From: Oxyruncus cristatus
Taxonomy: Eukaryota > Chordata > Aves > Passeriformes > Cotingidae
Assembly (NCBI GenBank): GCA_013399855.1
Contig: VXAY01002054.1
Location: 750,268-814,267, forward strand
Direction of reading: 5' to 3'
Length of the DNA stretch: 64,000 nucleotides
The notes beneath the pieces were generated by a model. The model did no database searches. It saw only the letters and a program-made list of their open reading frames with translations, and was not told the origin of the DNA. Below are positions 14,111-26,705 of this stretch, piece after piece; position 1 is the stretch's first letter, and every line of letters begins with the position of its first letter. Made by a program: the position numbers and the translations under genes.

Positions 14111-14533
14111 AGGCACAAGTTACAATAGCAACACTTCAACTAGTTAAGAAAATACTCTATATTCTCAGCAAGAAGAGTGGTAAAATATTGAATGGGGCAA
14201 TCAAATGTTGATAGTGCAATCTCCACCCTGGAGGGACTCAGATTTCCCCAACAAGGCAAGAACAAAGCTTGGCCAATAGCTTGGTTTGGTATCGTGTCTT
14301 AGCCTCCCAAGAGAAGACACTGCCAAAGCACTCTACAAGGGTTCTCCATCCTACTGGAGAGACAGACACACAGAGCAAACCCACAGTAGTGTGCTCCCAG
14401 AGAACAGGAAGATGCAGGATTTAGGAGGCACAAACCACACCCAGGTACTCACCAGGAAGGCGATTAACAGTTCATTAGATCTTCTGTTTTAACTCTAAAT
14501 CTCTGACCCAAACACAGGCCAAGTCTGAATCAC

Positions 14534-14539
14534 TTTATT
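14534..14539 (-). terminator. OSGIN1 polyadenylation signal AATAAA with GU-rich downstream element
   Basis: The minus strand reads CTCAATAAAGTGATTCA and then GGCCTGTGTTTGGGTC. That is a canonical AATAAA, a CA cleavage dinucleotide about 10 nt later and a GU-rich element, the full arrangement of a vertebrate poly(A) site. Confidence 0.65.
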
Positions 14540-15321
14540 GAGAAGTTTCATACAAGAATAGTCAGTGGGAAAAAATATTCAAGTGTGATACAGCAACACC
14601 ACAGACAAGCTCCTCTCACATCTCAGCTTGAGGCCAATTCATTTACAAACATCCACTGTCTGCACACACTCACTTTTCCATCCGGTCACATCAGTGAGTT
14701 TCAGTGCAGCACAGGGAGCAGAGTCTGTCTTTACATCTAAAAGGATGAGCCATGCTTGCAATTTTTCCTGGGAGAAGTATAAGAAGCCCTCTAGGTCTTT
14801 TGAGAACTGTTTGCAACATAAGGCATCATTCCTATCCACCCCAGCTCATTCAGAACATTGACTGAAAGACTGTAACAAAATATTCTGCCAATAAAAATCT
14901 TTTGGAAAAACAGTATAAAGAAGCAGAGATATATATAGCATAAAGCTATCAAAAAGTGACTGTGCCATTTCCCCCCTTATAAAAATATTGTTTTTTTAAA
15001 AAATCATAATACATCAGAAATCCACCCAATATATAACATATTGCACCTTTCCAAAATACTCTGTGCAGCAGAAGCCCCATACAGTATCTGGGCAGTACAA
15101 GACAGACCAGTAGCTCCCCTTTAGTTCTCCTCATCTCTACAAGCAGCTGCCAAGAATGTGGCTTTTGCATTTTTAGTATTCAGAAAGTAGAAAACTGCAA
15201 GATGGCAAACCAAGTGTTTGCAAATCATTATCATTCCTTCCCAAGAAGAAGAAAAACCCATCACAGGGATCTCTTGATTAAAAAAAATATTACATATTAC
15301 TTGGTGGTGGTGTCAGTAAGA

Positions 15322-15359
15322 CAATACAGCTTCAAATGTTCAATACAGCTTCAAACGTT
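15322..15359 (+). repeat. 19-bp tandem duplication
   Basis: caatacagcttcaaatgtt is followed by caatacagcttcaaacgtt, with one mismatch. It lies in the inferred OSGIN1 3' UTR, close to the alternative poly(A) signal. Confidence 0.9.
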
Positions 15360-15917
15360 TGTCAGTTTTTATTTGCAGGGTACCACTTCATGTGCCAGAG
15401 AGGTACCTGCAGCACCTGTCAGTGATTTCTGGCTTAATAAGAACATACAGCCAAACCACAGGAGCAAATAAAACCAGGTCAGCTTACTTTGTTTCATGAA
15501 AAAAACACTGTAAGACACCAACAGACGCAGGGTTGTGAACCCGCTCTCTGAAAATAATTAACATTCATTGTTCCTCAATTCAATTTGCAGTCACCTGGAG
15601 GGTTTTAGATAGAAAGGCAACCCTTGTCTTGCCCCCTGCTTTTCCAGGTACAAGATTCAGTCCCAGTAACCATGCACAGCTATGCAGAAAAGGAGCTGAA
15701 GTCCCAGGAATTGAAGATTCTGCTGTATGTGAAACCCACTCTGTATTTGGTGACAATCTTCTCAAATAACTGCGCAAGAACTTACAAACTCTCCGTATAA
15801 CCTTGGAGAATACCAGGAATGGGCTTTAGATCTGAGATGTACAAATCAGACGACCTGCTTCTCTCTGGAGAGCACTAACCCATTCAGACACAGTTAGTAC
15901 AGGGAGGGGGTGTTTTG

Positions 15918-18900
15918 TTAGGGGGGATTTTGGTTGGCTTTCTTTAACAGAGAGCTGGCAACAGCCAGAGCCCCTCCCTGCACAAAGCGCACAAAGTTGT
16001 CTCCTGCCAGAGGTCCCAGAGCATAGAGCCCTTTCTCCTGAGTGCATTCGTAGGTGAACGGATCAACATCTATGGGATTCCTCTTTGGATTGACTGCTTG
16101 GTCATTGTCCACTGCCAAGTCAATGCCATTATTTGGCAGAAAGGAGAGGTTGGGGTTTGAGCCAGTTAGAACCAGAGCCATGGAAATTTTATAAGCTTTC
16201 TGACAGCCATTCTTGTCTTGAATGATACATTTCTTGTCCTTGCCAAAGGACAGCACGTGATGTTCAGGAAGGCTAATGTAACATTCATAAGGCCCAGCAC
16301 AAGCAGCTGTCTGTTCTTTCATCATCTGATGGACTTTGTGGTATTCAGGATACATCATTTTGGGGAGCTGGTTAAAGATAAGACCTGGATCACTGACTCG
16401 TCTCCTAAACACATGTATTACTGGAATATTGCAATGGTGAGCCAAGAGAATTGCATCAGCAGCTGTCAGACCAGCACCTACAATCAAGACTGGGTCTGAC
16501 ATGATGCCAATGCTGTTGTTCTTCACTGCTGCTTCTAGGGCAGACAGCTGGTGATGGACATAGGAAAGGTTTTCTCCCTTGACCCCGAGCCAGGTCGGAC
16601 TATCGTATGTTCCTGTAGCTAAGACCACATTCTCTGCATAGATGGAGAAGGGCTCTTTATCACCTTCCAGAGTTTTGAAAAATCCATCCACTTGAAAGAC
16701 CTCTGTACTTTGTTCACTGGAGTTCCAGAGTGAGCCACTATTCTCCTGCAGATCTTTCTGGGTGTGGTTGGAGATGCTCTCTGCACTCACTTTCCTCACA
16801 GAGGTCACAACAGTGCCACATCTGAAATTCTTCTGCAGTCCTTTCTTCATCACATAGTGTTGGTAATATTGAGCAATATCTTCTGCTGTGGCTCTGTTGT
16901 TTCTGAGGCCTCTGTAATATAGTACAAACAAAGGTCAAGCGGCAGTTAAGTAAGAGACTGGAATTTTTTCCCCTCTACCACTGAATATATCCTGGAGTCA
17001 TCTATCCTGGCATTACCAGAGACTTATCTAGTTTCCCTTACTTCAGCGAAGTTATCCCTGCTATATAGACCTAGCACTCAAGTCCAAAAGCTGTTGGACA
17101 GAGGCAGCTTTCTCTAGCATTCATCCCATCCCCAAGAACATGGTTGTTCATTTATACCTTACTTTCATCCCTCGCTTACATTCCATTTTAACTCCTGGAC
17201 TTTTTAAGATTAATTATTACATTTGTCAAGAGCAGAAGCACCTGAGAGACTGGAGAGCAGCTGAACTGACTATCTTTGTCATTAGGGACAGCAGCAGCAG
17301 ACACAGAAGCCAGGTGACCATGGTTTTCTTTCCCCAAGCTTTACTTAAAATTCATGGTCACTGATCCATCTCCCCAGCGGTTGTTGGGAAGGACACTTTC
17401 CAAGAGGCACATTGTCTGAATTACTGAATTTGGAATGGACCTCTTTTGGGGTATGGGAGGGTGTCCTTTCTCTCACTAGAATTATCCATAAGCAATGGGT
17501 AGGTACATTCAAGTCCACTCCAGGTTTGCTAATAACCTCCAGAGGTCTGCAAATGATCACACCATGGATGTCTTACCTTCTCTTTTGCTTTAGCCATTCT
17601 TTGAAAGGGAGATCTGGGAGTCCCATCCATTCCCCTCTGCTCAAGGTAACCATAGAACCCTCTATAGACTGGAACAAGAAGCAGAGCAGAATTACTTTAT
17701 TTGTATATAAAAATTGAAAGGCAATTTCTTCACGTTTCAATACGGCACAGATCATGACATCTGTAATCTCCTCTGATCTGCTGTCACGGATGAAACCATC
17801 CATGTCCTCCAAAAAGAACAAGAGATGAGAAAGGCCTCTCATGCATCTTTTCCTTTTAAACTTTAACTTGTCTGTATACATAAACCCAAACATGGCTGGC
17901 TGGCAGTTTAGAGGAGCTGTTCCCTCCCCAGTGAACACATTCTGCTATTCCACAACCTGCAGACCCCAGCAGCTCCAGTTCACTTACATGCCAGGCACCT
18001 CCAGGAGCGTTTTTGCCAAGAACTAGGTGGGGAATGGCTCTGTTGGGCTCCTGGCACCATGTGAGGACAGATTCTGCTGTCCCACCAAAGTCTGTGTCCG
18101 GACGCTGGAGAGCATCAAACAGAAGAGCCACGGGGCTGTCGGATCGTCCCTCCAGGCCTTCAGACAGATAGTCCAAATCCTAAAGAGAGGAGAAGCAGGT
18201 GCTCACAGTGTGTGTACTGCCAGGCAGCAGACTGCTTGGTACTCCAGTATCTCTAATCAGGGGTTCTGGTGTTCTGGGAAGCTCATTTACTGGCACACAG
18301 ACCTGTTCTTTCCCAAGGAATACCTCAAGGATCTTAGCAGGAATGCTGGCATTTCATACAAGAGAGATCTGGATTACAAAGCAAAATTTGCTTAAGGCTT
18401 ATTCTGCCTGCTTATTTTGAAAATTCAAACAAGGTTATCACTCACAATATACCCCTAAGGACGCTTTATTGTGATGTTATATTGCTTATCCTTATACAAA
18501 CCTGGTCCAAAATGGAGACTTCCGGTGCCTCTTCCAATTTCCTCTGAAGAATAGGATGAGGATGAAGAGACTCCCTTTTGAAGTAAGGGGTGTAACCTGA
18601 GAGCAAATATGAGAGGCAGATTCCTGAAGGTCCATTCCCTGAAGAGACAATGGAGAAGAATTTATACTCCTGCAGACAGAGCTGTCCTTTGAAAAGTGTT
18701 TCTAATATCCAGACCAATTCAAGAGATACAATGCTGTGGATACAGGGGATTTTCTCTTCCAGGTTGACCACTGACTTATTGGATCAAGTTGGGGGAAGTC
18801 ATTTTACCCTCAGATGTCCCCTCCTCCTCAGTTGCATCTACTTGCATTGCAAGGTCCTCAGAACTTGCTGAAAAGACACTGGGTTAAGTAAGTCAGAGGT

Positions 18901-21461
18901 TACCTTAAGCTGAACCCTGACTTTTCTGGCATGGTGATGAATGGTGTTATTTCTTTAAGCATGAAGGTCTGGAAAATGGTCACATACATTCATGAACAGC
19001 ATGAAGCTGAGTCAGGGAAGGGTCAGGTTGGATCTCAGGAAAAGGTTCTTCCCCCAGAGGGTGGCTGGCACTGACCAGGCTCCCCAGGGCAGTGGGCACA
19101 GCCCCACGGCTGCCAGAGCTCCAGGAGGGTTTGGACAATGCTCTCGGGCACAGTGTGGGATTGTCAGGGTGTCCTGGGCAGGGCCAGGACTTGGACTTGA
19201 TGGTCCTGATGGGTCCCTTCCAACTCAGCATATTCTGTCATTCTCTGACCAGGGGCCTCAGCTCTCCTGGATGCACAGTTCACACCAGTGCAGAGGAGTT
19301 CACTGTGCACAGGAGACAGAATCCTGAAAAGAGTGACTATTGAAGTGAAGGGGAACCAGCTCTGCTCCATAAGAAATTCCATCTATTAAGGGATATTTGG
19401 AAATAGCAGCTTTGACTAATGGTCTTGAGGACATTTTCAAACGGGAAGCAGCCCTACCATGGTACTGCACGCAGTGTGTTAAGGAAAGAGAAATATCTCC
19501 ACCATGGCAAGACAAGCCCTCAGAATACAGCACTTTGAACAGGCTGCTGGATGACTGAACAACTCCTGCTGACCACCTCACAGCCAGGGGAAAAACTAGA
19601 TCTGTGTGACTCCAAAGCCCAGTGAGAGCAGCCTGTGGAAAGTTTACCCGTGGCTGTTCTCCAGCACGTTTAATATTTTACAGTGTCTGTATAAGGAGGT
19701 GTCAGCCTGTCTGGCTGCCCCGGCTTTGCCGCTCACTACTGTGTGACTAAAGTACCATGACATAAGGCAGTGACGAGGAGGGGAGGGGAGCTGGGCTGAC
19801 ACAGCAGCCTGTGGATACAATGCCCGTGACCCAGGAGTGACTGGAGCAAAGGCTGCTTTGGCAGCATCTCAGACAGAGGGAGCTCAGGGCTGTAAAGCCA
19901 ACTGTGAGCTGTGTGAAGGGCAGCATGTGTCACAGCTGGGGACAAAGTCTGCTGTGTTGAGCAAGGACCAGCCACAGGTCAGCATCTGGAATAGTCCACT
20001 TGGAGAAAAGTTATCCAAACCCAACAGCAACAGGAATTGAAAACAAACTAAACTGCAGCTATAGTAAAATATAACAAATTCCAGGTTACTACTTTGTACA
20101 AGGAGATATCTCAGCCAAACTTAACCACCTGAGTGCACAACACTCTGCAACTACTCGCAGAGGATTCACTGTGAACCACATCTAAGCGTAATACAGATGG
20201 CCACAGGAATAGCTGTCTCTGGGGCTCAAGCTATTTTGGAATGCAACTGCTTTTGTGAGGCTGCCAGCACAGCTGAGGGAGCACACAGCCTTCCTGGAGC
20301 AGGGTCTGGGAAGCAGCTGGAACCTTAGTGCAGTGTGCAGCTGCAGGGAAATGGTTGAGCTCCTTCAGTCCAACAGCTTCCCGAAACTGCACATCTTCAC
20401 ACAGGAGCTTCTGAGGCTTCAGTGACATCCCTGCACTGGATCCCTCGTACACTGGGCATGTACCAAAATCTCCTCCTTCCCATCTAAAGACTTGTACAAT
20501 TGGGCAGTGCAAAGTCACACTCGGACAGAAACCTGCTGGTAGAAGTATCCTTGTCAAACTCGCTGTTAGCAAGGATTAGAGGTGATTTATGTGGGGCACT
20601 AACTTTAGATGCCAGATAAGGAAGAAACCCAGCTCTACACGGCATTCAAACACATGCTCAGATAACAGGGTCCAACACCTGCCCTTGAGCACAGCTCATG
20701 ATTAGTCAGAGGAAGGCACTGACTTCACTACTTGTGCTTTGCTCCAAGAATCACCTCACATGACAAAACTCCCTCTTGCAAGGGAGACAAGACCATTAAT
20801 ACATAATCTGTTCTTTTTTTTAAATTGGTAGAAAACATACAGCTTTTTATTAGTTTATTAAAAACTGTGCAAAACCAGTGTAGCTGACACTTATTTTAAA
20901 AGAAATCTGTGAAAAATTTCAAGAAACTTTAACAGCATTTGGAGCACTTTCTAAACAGACAATGTTCAGAAAAGATCACCCAAACCTACCTCCAATTCAA
21001 ACACTACAGATAATCACAGCAAATTGATTGACTATCTGTAGTGCAAAGGTTTCAAATATTTCTAAGTATTCAACTGAGAAAAAACAGGCCCAGATGAACT
21101 AATGCCCAAAAGGCTGCCAATCTTACCATTAAAAATAGGTACGTGTTTTAGTTTGTCCAATACCTGGGTCCCTACCTCCCACCACTCTTAGTGATCTTTC
21201 TCTACAGAGAGGCTGTCAGGGAAAGGATGCAGATGTCAGGGATGTCAAAGGATGCAGAAACAGTGGCCAGGTACTTCTGGTTTGAGGGAGAATATGTGGA
21301 ATAAAAGTTAAAGATAGGCTGTTGTTGCTTTGTACTTGCTAAGAGAACACAGTGATGCTGGCAGGAGAAAGCTCACCTATGATCACAACAGGCAGTGGCT
21401 GGAGCCCACTCTTATGTGAGGGTCTGGTCAGTAATGGATACATCTTCCTGTCCGGAAGCAT
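15918..21461 (-). CDS. OSGIN1: Oxidative stress-induced growth inhibitor 1, complete, 5 coding exons
   Basis: The coding exons, in transcript order, are 21377-21461, 18502-18638, 17988-18179, 17577-17668 and 15918-16911, all with GT-AG introns. Their lengths (85, 137, 192, 92, 994) total 1500 nt, i.e. 499 residues plus TAA; human OSGIN1 is about 477. The start is the ATG at 21461 (MLPDRK...), preceded directly by an in-frame TAA. A first Rossmann motif (VVIIGNGPSGICLSYLLSG, residues ~25-43) fits FAD binding. An ATG-type motif (VVLATGTYDSP, ~264-274) and a second dinucleotide motif (VLIVGAGLTAADA, ~310-322) place it in the flavin-monooxygenase-like superfamily. The C-terminus ends in SSLLKKANQNPP after GPLAGDNFVRFVQGGAL, which resembles OSGIN1; OSGIN2 has a different tail. 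Family knowledge: OSGIN1 (OKL38/BDGI) is induced by NRF2 and p53 and restrains growth under oxidative stress. No frameshift or premature stop is seen. Confidence 0.95.
16912..17576 (-). other. OSGIN1 intron before the last exon
   Basis: The intron runs from donor AAG|GTAAGAC to acceptor TATATTACAG and splits an Arg codon (AG|A). Nothing else is recognised in it. The three-exon cluster 17577-18638 has short introns of about 320 bp each (17669-17987 and 18180-18501). Confidence 0.85.
18639..21376 (-). other. OSGIN1 intron between first and second coding exons
   Basis: The donor CATAG|GTGAGC splits a Gly codon, and the acceptor is GTCTCTTCAG. The junction recreates the Rossmann glycine run (...VVIIG|NGPSG), which is why this donor was chosen. 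The intron hosts a CR1 tail near 19.0-19.25 kb; nothing else is recognised. Confidence 0.85.
18995..19250 (+). mobile_element. CR1 LINE 3' tail inside OSGIN1 intron
   Basis: 'ggttcttcccccagagggtg', 'tccccagggcagtgggcaca', 'ctccaggagggtttggacaa', 'gggtcccttccaactcagca' and a terminal 'attctgtcattctctg' identify a CR1 3' end. It is oriented antisense to OSGIN1. Confidence 0.9.
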
Positions 21462-21482
21462 TTACGTTTGGGAGTCTACCTG

Positions 21483-24400
21483 CTGAAACAAATAAGTTTT
21501 GAATTATTTGCATTTTTTGACAAGAAAAAAACCCAACAAGACTTTTTACAGCCTACAAACCCAGGTTGTTCTAAAGTATTATCCTTGCATTACATTTCCA
21601 CACTCAGGACAGACCTCATCTTTTTCTCCTCTTGACCCAAAATCAAAGGCTGATTCTCTGATTATACAACACAAAAGAGGGAGAGGACAGTTATCTTTCT
21701 CTTCCAGACACGAATTCCAGTCTCTTCAGAACAGCTGGTAATTTTGGTAACCCTCTGACTGCGTTAAATGAAGCGTTGCAGCTTGTTAATGAAAACTTCA
21801 CAATTTTCTTCACATACCACAAGGACAATTGTCAGAATTATCACAAATGCTCTGTACTTTTAAAGCAACCTGTGCATTTACTGATAAGTAAAAAAATCTC
21901 ACTCAAGACTTCTGCTCAGTGGCTGGAAATCTGGCTGCATTTTCAAGTATGTACCATTCCATCCCTATAGGGTTTTTTGAGAAGTGCTAGCTTAGTTCTG
22001 GAAGCTTTTTCTTAATTTTCCAGAAAATAGAGAGTTGTATGTCTGAACAAGTAAATAACAACAAGTCTTTAAACAAAATATGCATCATAATTATCTTGGA
22101 AACTAAGATGTTACTATAGTAGAATCTACAAAACTAATCTAATAATTTTGCAGATATTTAACGAACAGTGAATGTTTTTGCCATTCCTGCAGAAATCCTA
22201 CCACGTCAAATAATGGTTTCTTTAGTTTTCCTGGGAATTCAACTCTACTGTCACTCATCTAGAGAAGTTATTTTACTACAATAAACATGCAATTTCTGAA
22301 ATTCCACATAAGCTTTTAAGTTATTCTACAGAAAACACTTTATAAAAACCTTATTTTCATTTTGGAAATCCAAGTAAAACTCCACCGACTGGCATGACTT
22401 CATTCAGGAGGGCATGTTCGTTACACCCTTTCCAAGTGCAGTAAGAGCTTTGGCAAGCACAGTGCCCGCTCCACAAGGTCTGGCACATCACTGCCTCTGA
22501 CAGGGGTGTTGCAGCAGATGTCTTCCTACAAGTGTAATGCCCCACTTTAAGCCTGACATTTACGTCACAGCAGCTACAGCAAAGCAGTAAGACCCCAGTG
22601 ACCGAATGGGCTGCCAGGAAAGCACAGGTGAGTTTACAATTTGCACAGCTCCAGGTTTCAGGAAGAGTGTTGTCAGTGAATTTGCCTGCAAGGGTGTGAC
22701 AGTTCTCCTAGACACCAATACACAGCCATGGCTGAACTCAACAGTACTACTCCAAGAGCACTGCCTTCATCCAGGTAAAGCAGCACATACGGCTTACAAG
22801 ATGAATTCAAAACTAGCAGCTTTGTCCCAGGTTTTTCATCACAGGTTAGTAACACCTACTGGTCACCTGTTACCACTTTACTAAGCATTGTGCCTGACCG
22901 GGCATGAACCATTTAAAAGGCGTAATAGTTGTGCTTTCTAATTTAAGTAATTTCAGGCATCTAGCTTTGAAGAGAGCTGGATCTCAAGGAAGCTTATGTT
23001 CCCAGTTTAACTGAGACTCAAAGGTCATTGCATTCACTACAGAAGGACATTGCAGTGTGTTGTGTCCATATCAAAGAAAGCATCAAGCCCTTAAGGCATG
23101 TTTAACCCAGCCCTGGGAGCTGTGGGAGCACAGCCAAACTGCCCAACTACCTCTCCAGTTTTTGGGTAGTTTCTGCCACATGAACCAAAACTTGCATCAT
23201 TCAGGAGATTGTAAGTTTACTCCCAAATAACTCCTTACCACAAAGCTCCAGAGTTGCAGTTGGTAGAATTCAGCACTAGTACCTGGTATGGCCAGAGAAA
23301 CCAAAGGACCTGGTATGACCAGTAAGGTATCCCCCTCAAACCAGCTAAACCACAGAGTCTGGCTGAGGGTTAGCAGAGCTTTCTTCTCCATGGTAACAAA
23401 TAAACAAACCCCTCTCACGACTGCATTACACAAGAAGAAAAGGTCTTATTAATTTTTCCTAACACAGAGTGCACATGTTATTTCTGTGAAACTACTGGGA
23501 GTCTGGAAGAGGAAAACAAGATCTCTGGAAGGGATCTTCCAGATTTCTGCTCCACAGCTCTCTGCAGCAGCATGCACAGAACAACTGTATGCACTCTGTA
23601 GACAGTGGTACCCCGGCAACACCCATGGGATTTTTGTTGGAAGCAAGGACTGCTGAGCCAACCCAATACAGCACATGGCAACAGTTCCAGGGGAGCAGCA
23701 GAGCGAGCATATAAACATCGGGCCTGCAAGCCCATCTGCAAGGCTTGGGTGCAAAGTCATTTATTGTATTCCAGCATTTTCTAGGGTAGAATGAAGGGGA
23801 CAAAAAAGGCACAGGACAGTGGAAGTGGGCCTGGCAGTCCCGTTTACTTTAGAGGAAGGTTACCTTGGCTCCTGGCTGTTGCACTGTGCCACCCTTCCCC
23901 ATCCTGATAAAGCACAGAGCCAGCAGCTGCAAGCTCACTGATAACACCCTCCTCCTTTCCATACCTTTTGACTCAAGAAAAAGGAGAATTTTCTGGAATA
24001 AACCAAATTTTAATGGCTAGAGGAACACAATTGTTAGTCTAATGAAGTTACCAGATCTGTGAACATACATGACCACTTTTAGCCATGCATTTATTCAGTA
24101 TCTTGGTTCACAAAGCCCCTTGTGACACTTTAGTGCTATTTTGTTTCCTGAAGTTTTGTCACTGGTCAATTCTATCAACACGAGATTAACCAGAGATGCT
24201 TTTGTTTATCCTAGCATCTCTGCAAATGGGAAAGGCCCTTCCACATCCTATAGCTGCCTTCTCTATAATTCACAGTTAATAATTCTTCTTCTGTAGAAGA
24301 GGAACCAGATGCTGCACCTGTTTATAGCTATTCCCCTCCTGTAGGCTAAATGTTTGACTTTAGGGGTAAAACTGAGCTCAGATCACCTCAGACATTTCGG

Positions 24401-25611
24401 TTTCAGGCCAAACATCCACTTTCCCTGCCATTAGAAGTTAAGGTGGATTATTTTAATTACTTTTTTTTTTCAGTCTTAGACTCCTATACCTCAATAACCT
24501 GTACAGCTAATGCAGCATAGCAGAGGAAAGCCTGTTCTTGCAGGAGTATTGGAAAGCATGCAGGACATTGAAGTTCATTTAAAATCTGTACAGAACTAGT
24601 TAGCACAAAGAAAAAGCTTGAGACAGCAAGAAACTCAGGATTACTCTTCTCACCCTTCTTTTATATAGTGTTGGCTGCTGGGCACCCATGCTTAGCCACC
24701 TTAGTGACACTGATTTTGGCTCATGCTTTGGGCTTCCAACTTGAAATGGATGTTCCTTCCCTTTCTCTTCATTTCGGAGAATGCTGCAAGTTTCACAATC
24801 TGTCTTCTCACTGCTTCCAAAGCATTTCAGTGTCTTATGTGATGTTACATAATAGTTCTGGCTTGGAAAAGCACCCAGCTCATTCTGAGCCAAACTCTGC
24901 ATACCTTCCTGACACAGCCTTATGTCTGGAGGGACTACAACTCTCAAAGTGGGTGAGTGTGGCCCCCAGCAGTCCCAGGCTCCATGACAAACAGGTTTTA
25001 AGTCAGCAAAAGCAAAGAAATATTTAGCTACACAAGGACACTGATCTTTAGAGAAATAAAGAGCCAGGTTACATCAGCCATATGCAAGGAGCTCTCCCTG
25101 CAAGAGCCATGGGACCTTTGCTCCAGTAAGGAGCACCAAGTGTGGCCTGAACAGCACATGAGGAGAATTCAAGAGAGCAATGCAGTCAGTATATAAATAC
25201 TGGAGAGACTGAAAGAGCTGCCACAACACTCAGTTTTAAATAAGAACAATACTAGCACAAATGCAACCATAGTTTTCTTCAACTTTGCTTCTTCATCAAC
25301 CCATTTGTTTCACCAGTTTATATATGTTATCTATATATATATATTTAATTAATCAGTACTTTTTTGAAAAAGCAAAGATCTCAGTAGCTTTTACATTTTA
25401 TGCTTCCCTACAAGTTTCAGAAGTTAGCTCCTCCCTTGTATTACTCCTCTTACATGTCAGGCCAGTTACCACCCAAACACAATAAAAGTACGTGGAACAA
25501 ATTCAACTTCATGGGATGTAAGAACTTCCTAAAAACAGCCCTGTGATATTCAGAAACCAATGTTGCAGCACACCAGGCAGAGCCCTCTGTGCTTGCTTAG
25601 AGCCTTCTTAC
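21483..25611 (-). other. OSGIN1 first intron, inferred
   Basis: About 4.1 kb lies between the inferred UTR exon and the exon with the start codon. It is AT-rich and has no recognised coding or RNA content. A T/A microsatellite lies at about 25319-25350. Confidence 0.5.
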
Positions 25612-25692
25612 CTTTAGCAGCAGGTCTGCTGAGAACAGGGATCTGTATGAGTGTCTGCACAGCCAGAGAGCCAACCAAACTGAAGCCTAGAA
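25612..25692 (-). other. OSGIN1: OSGIN1 non-coding first exon (5' UTR), inferred
   Basis: On the minus strand a strong donor (CTAAAG|GTAAGAAG) ends a putative exon at 25612. A TATA-like box lies at 25718-25726, which places the start of transcription near 25690-25695. There is no long open frame, so it would be a UTR exon spliced to the exon holding the start codon (acceptor TTTGTTTCAG, exon from about 21482). The donor is visible; the 5' end is inferred from TATA spacing, and the join itself is not proven. Confidence 0.6.
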
Positions 25693-25717
25693 TCCTCTCT
25701 CGGCTCTAAGACAGCTG

Positions 25718-25726
25718 TTTAAATAT
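25718..25726 (-). promoter_or_regulatory. TATA-like box of OSGIN1 (ATATTTAAA on minus strand)
   Basis: The minus strand reads CGATATTTAAACAG, about 105-115 bp upstream of the strong donor at 25612 and about 70 bp downstream of the ARE-like element. The spacing fits a core promoter with initiation near 25690. No CpG island surrounds it, which fits an inducible TATA promoter. Confidence 0.55.
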
Positions 25727-25796
25727 CGTAGGCAACCAGCAGGAAGAGAGAGGAGGAGCCAAAGTGAAGGAGGTGGAGCAAGGAAAATACTTCTAA

Positions 25797-25809
25797 GCAT
25801 GAGTCAGCA
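25797..25809. promoter_or_regulatory. MARE/ARE-like (NRF2-small Maf or AP-1) site
   Basis: The plus strand reads GCATGAGTCAGCA. Ten of 13 positions match the Maf recognition element TGCTGAGTCAGCA, including the full TGAGTCAGCA half that CNC-Maf dimers bind. The core TGAGTCA is also a perfect AP-1 site. OSGIN1 is a known NRF2 target, so the position about 110 bp upstream of the inferred start is apt. Confidence 0.6.
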
Positions 25810-25819
25810 GGAATTTCCC
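25810..25819. promoter_or_regulatory. NF-kappaB consensus site abutting the ARE
   Basis: GGAATTTCCC follows the ARE-like element without a gap and matches the kappaB pattern of a GG(A/G) half-site and a CC half-site around an A/T centre. It suggests joint stress and inflammatory control of OSGIN1. Occupancy is untested. Confidence 0.5.
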
Positions 25820-26689
25820 TTCCCGGCTTCTGAATGAATGATGTAGTGAACTTCCTTACTAGTGTTCATCTGACTACATGACTACAGCAAAAGCAGGCTG
25901 AGAGGAGCCACGCATGGCAGAAAGCCTGCGCTGAACAAATATCTTCATTTCTAACCCTCAGGGCATCATAGATAGTGGTCTGAAAATACAGATTTCAGTT
26001 TATATTTCTTTTCCTTCAGTGAGATAAAGTGTTATAAACCTTTTGCACAGTAGCAGTAAAATGAGTCAAACTTCTCCCTGTAAAATTTTAAACATACCAG
26101 GATTTTCATCCACGCTATCTTACTCAATTCAGGGAATGATGGATCCAGCTTGCTAAATTTAAAGTGCCCTTAACAAATGAAATACCTTGACACCAAAATG
26201 TTCAGTTGAAGTAGTAAATGCAGCACATGTTTATCTCTGGGGCCATCTGTTCTGAAACCACAATTTCCAGGGAATCAGGAGGACTACTGATAGCCAGCTA
26301 AGATGCACACTTTCATCCATGTGATCTAAAAGATAAAAGCAGTTCATGAGCAGGATTTCTCTACTCTCACAACCCACATCAGAGCAGAATACTTAATACA
26401 ATACTCTATTTTAATTCCAACAGAGTAAGTTTTTTTAATAAATGTGAACCATTGTTTCACTCAAACTCCCAGTCAACCCTTTGAAAAGTGTGACTCGCTA
26501 AACACTGTCAGACAGAGGGGTGGGGTTTTTTTAAGGTCTCTTTAAAGTTCCCTGGGCCTTTATCCAAGGTAGCATTTGCACAGAGCTCTTAAATAACTCA
26601 TACTGGGTTTTTGACAGCAAAGGCTTTTGTATGTATTATTCAGTTATTTACTGGCATGAAACCACTTTATCCATATCAGCCAAGGGGGG

Positions 26690-26705
26690 AAAAAAAAAAA
26701 AAAAA
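26690..26705 (+). repeat. Poly(A) run of 16
   Basis: A homopolymer follows six or seven G. No retroposon body was recognised to its left. Confidence 0.85.

Larger units (their letters stand above)
14515..15917 (-). other. OSGIN1: OSGIN1 3' UTR, inferred
   Basis: About 1.4 kb lies between the OSGIN1 stop codon (15918-15920) and the strong poly(A) site near 14.52 kb, all in the last exon. It contains no convincing reading frame. A 19-bp imperfect tandem duplication lies at 15322-15359. An alternative AATAAA (minus strand, 15368-15373) would give a shorter UTR of about 0.55 kb. Confidence 0.6.

Noticed and set aside
16218..16499. 93-codon plus-strand frame
   Set aside because: Antisense shadow of the last OSGIN1 exon.
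15918..16911. Identity as OSGIN2 instead of OSGIN1
   Set aside because: The C-terminus (SSLLKKANQNPP) and the N-terminal PLPVVIIGNGPSG fit OSGIN1; OSGIN2 has a different, longer C-terminal tail.
21150..21175. Alternative donor considered for the first OSGIN1 coding exon (GGGAG|GTAGGG)
   Set aside because: It would give a double glycine (VVGG|NG) and has an in-frame stop shortly upstream. The donor at 21377 restores the family sequence PLPVVIIG|NGPSG.
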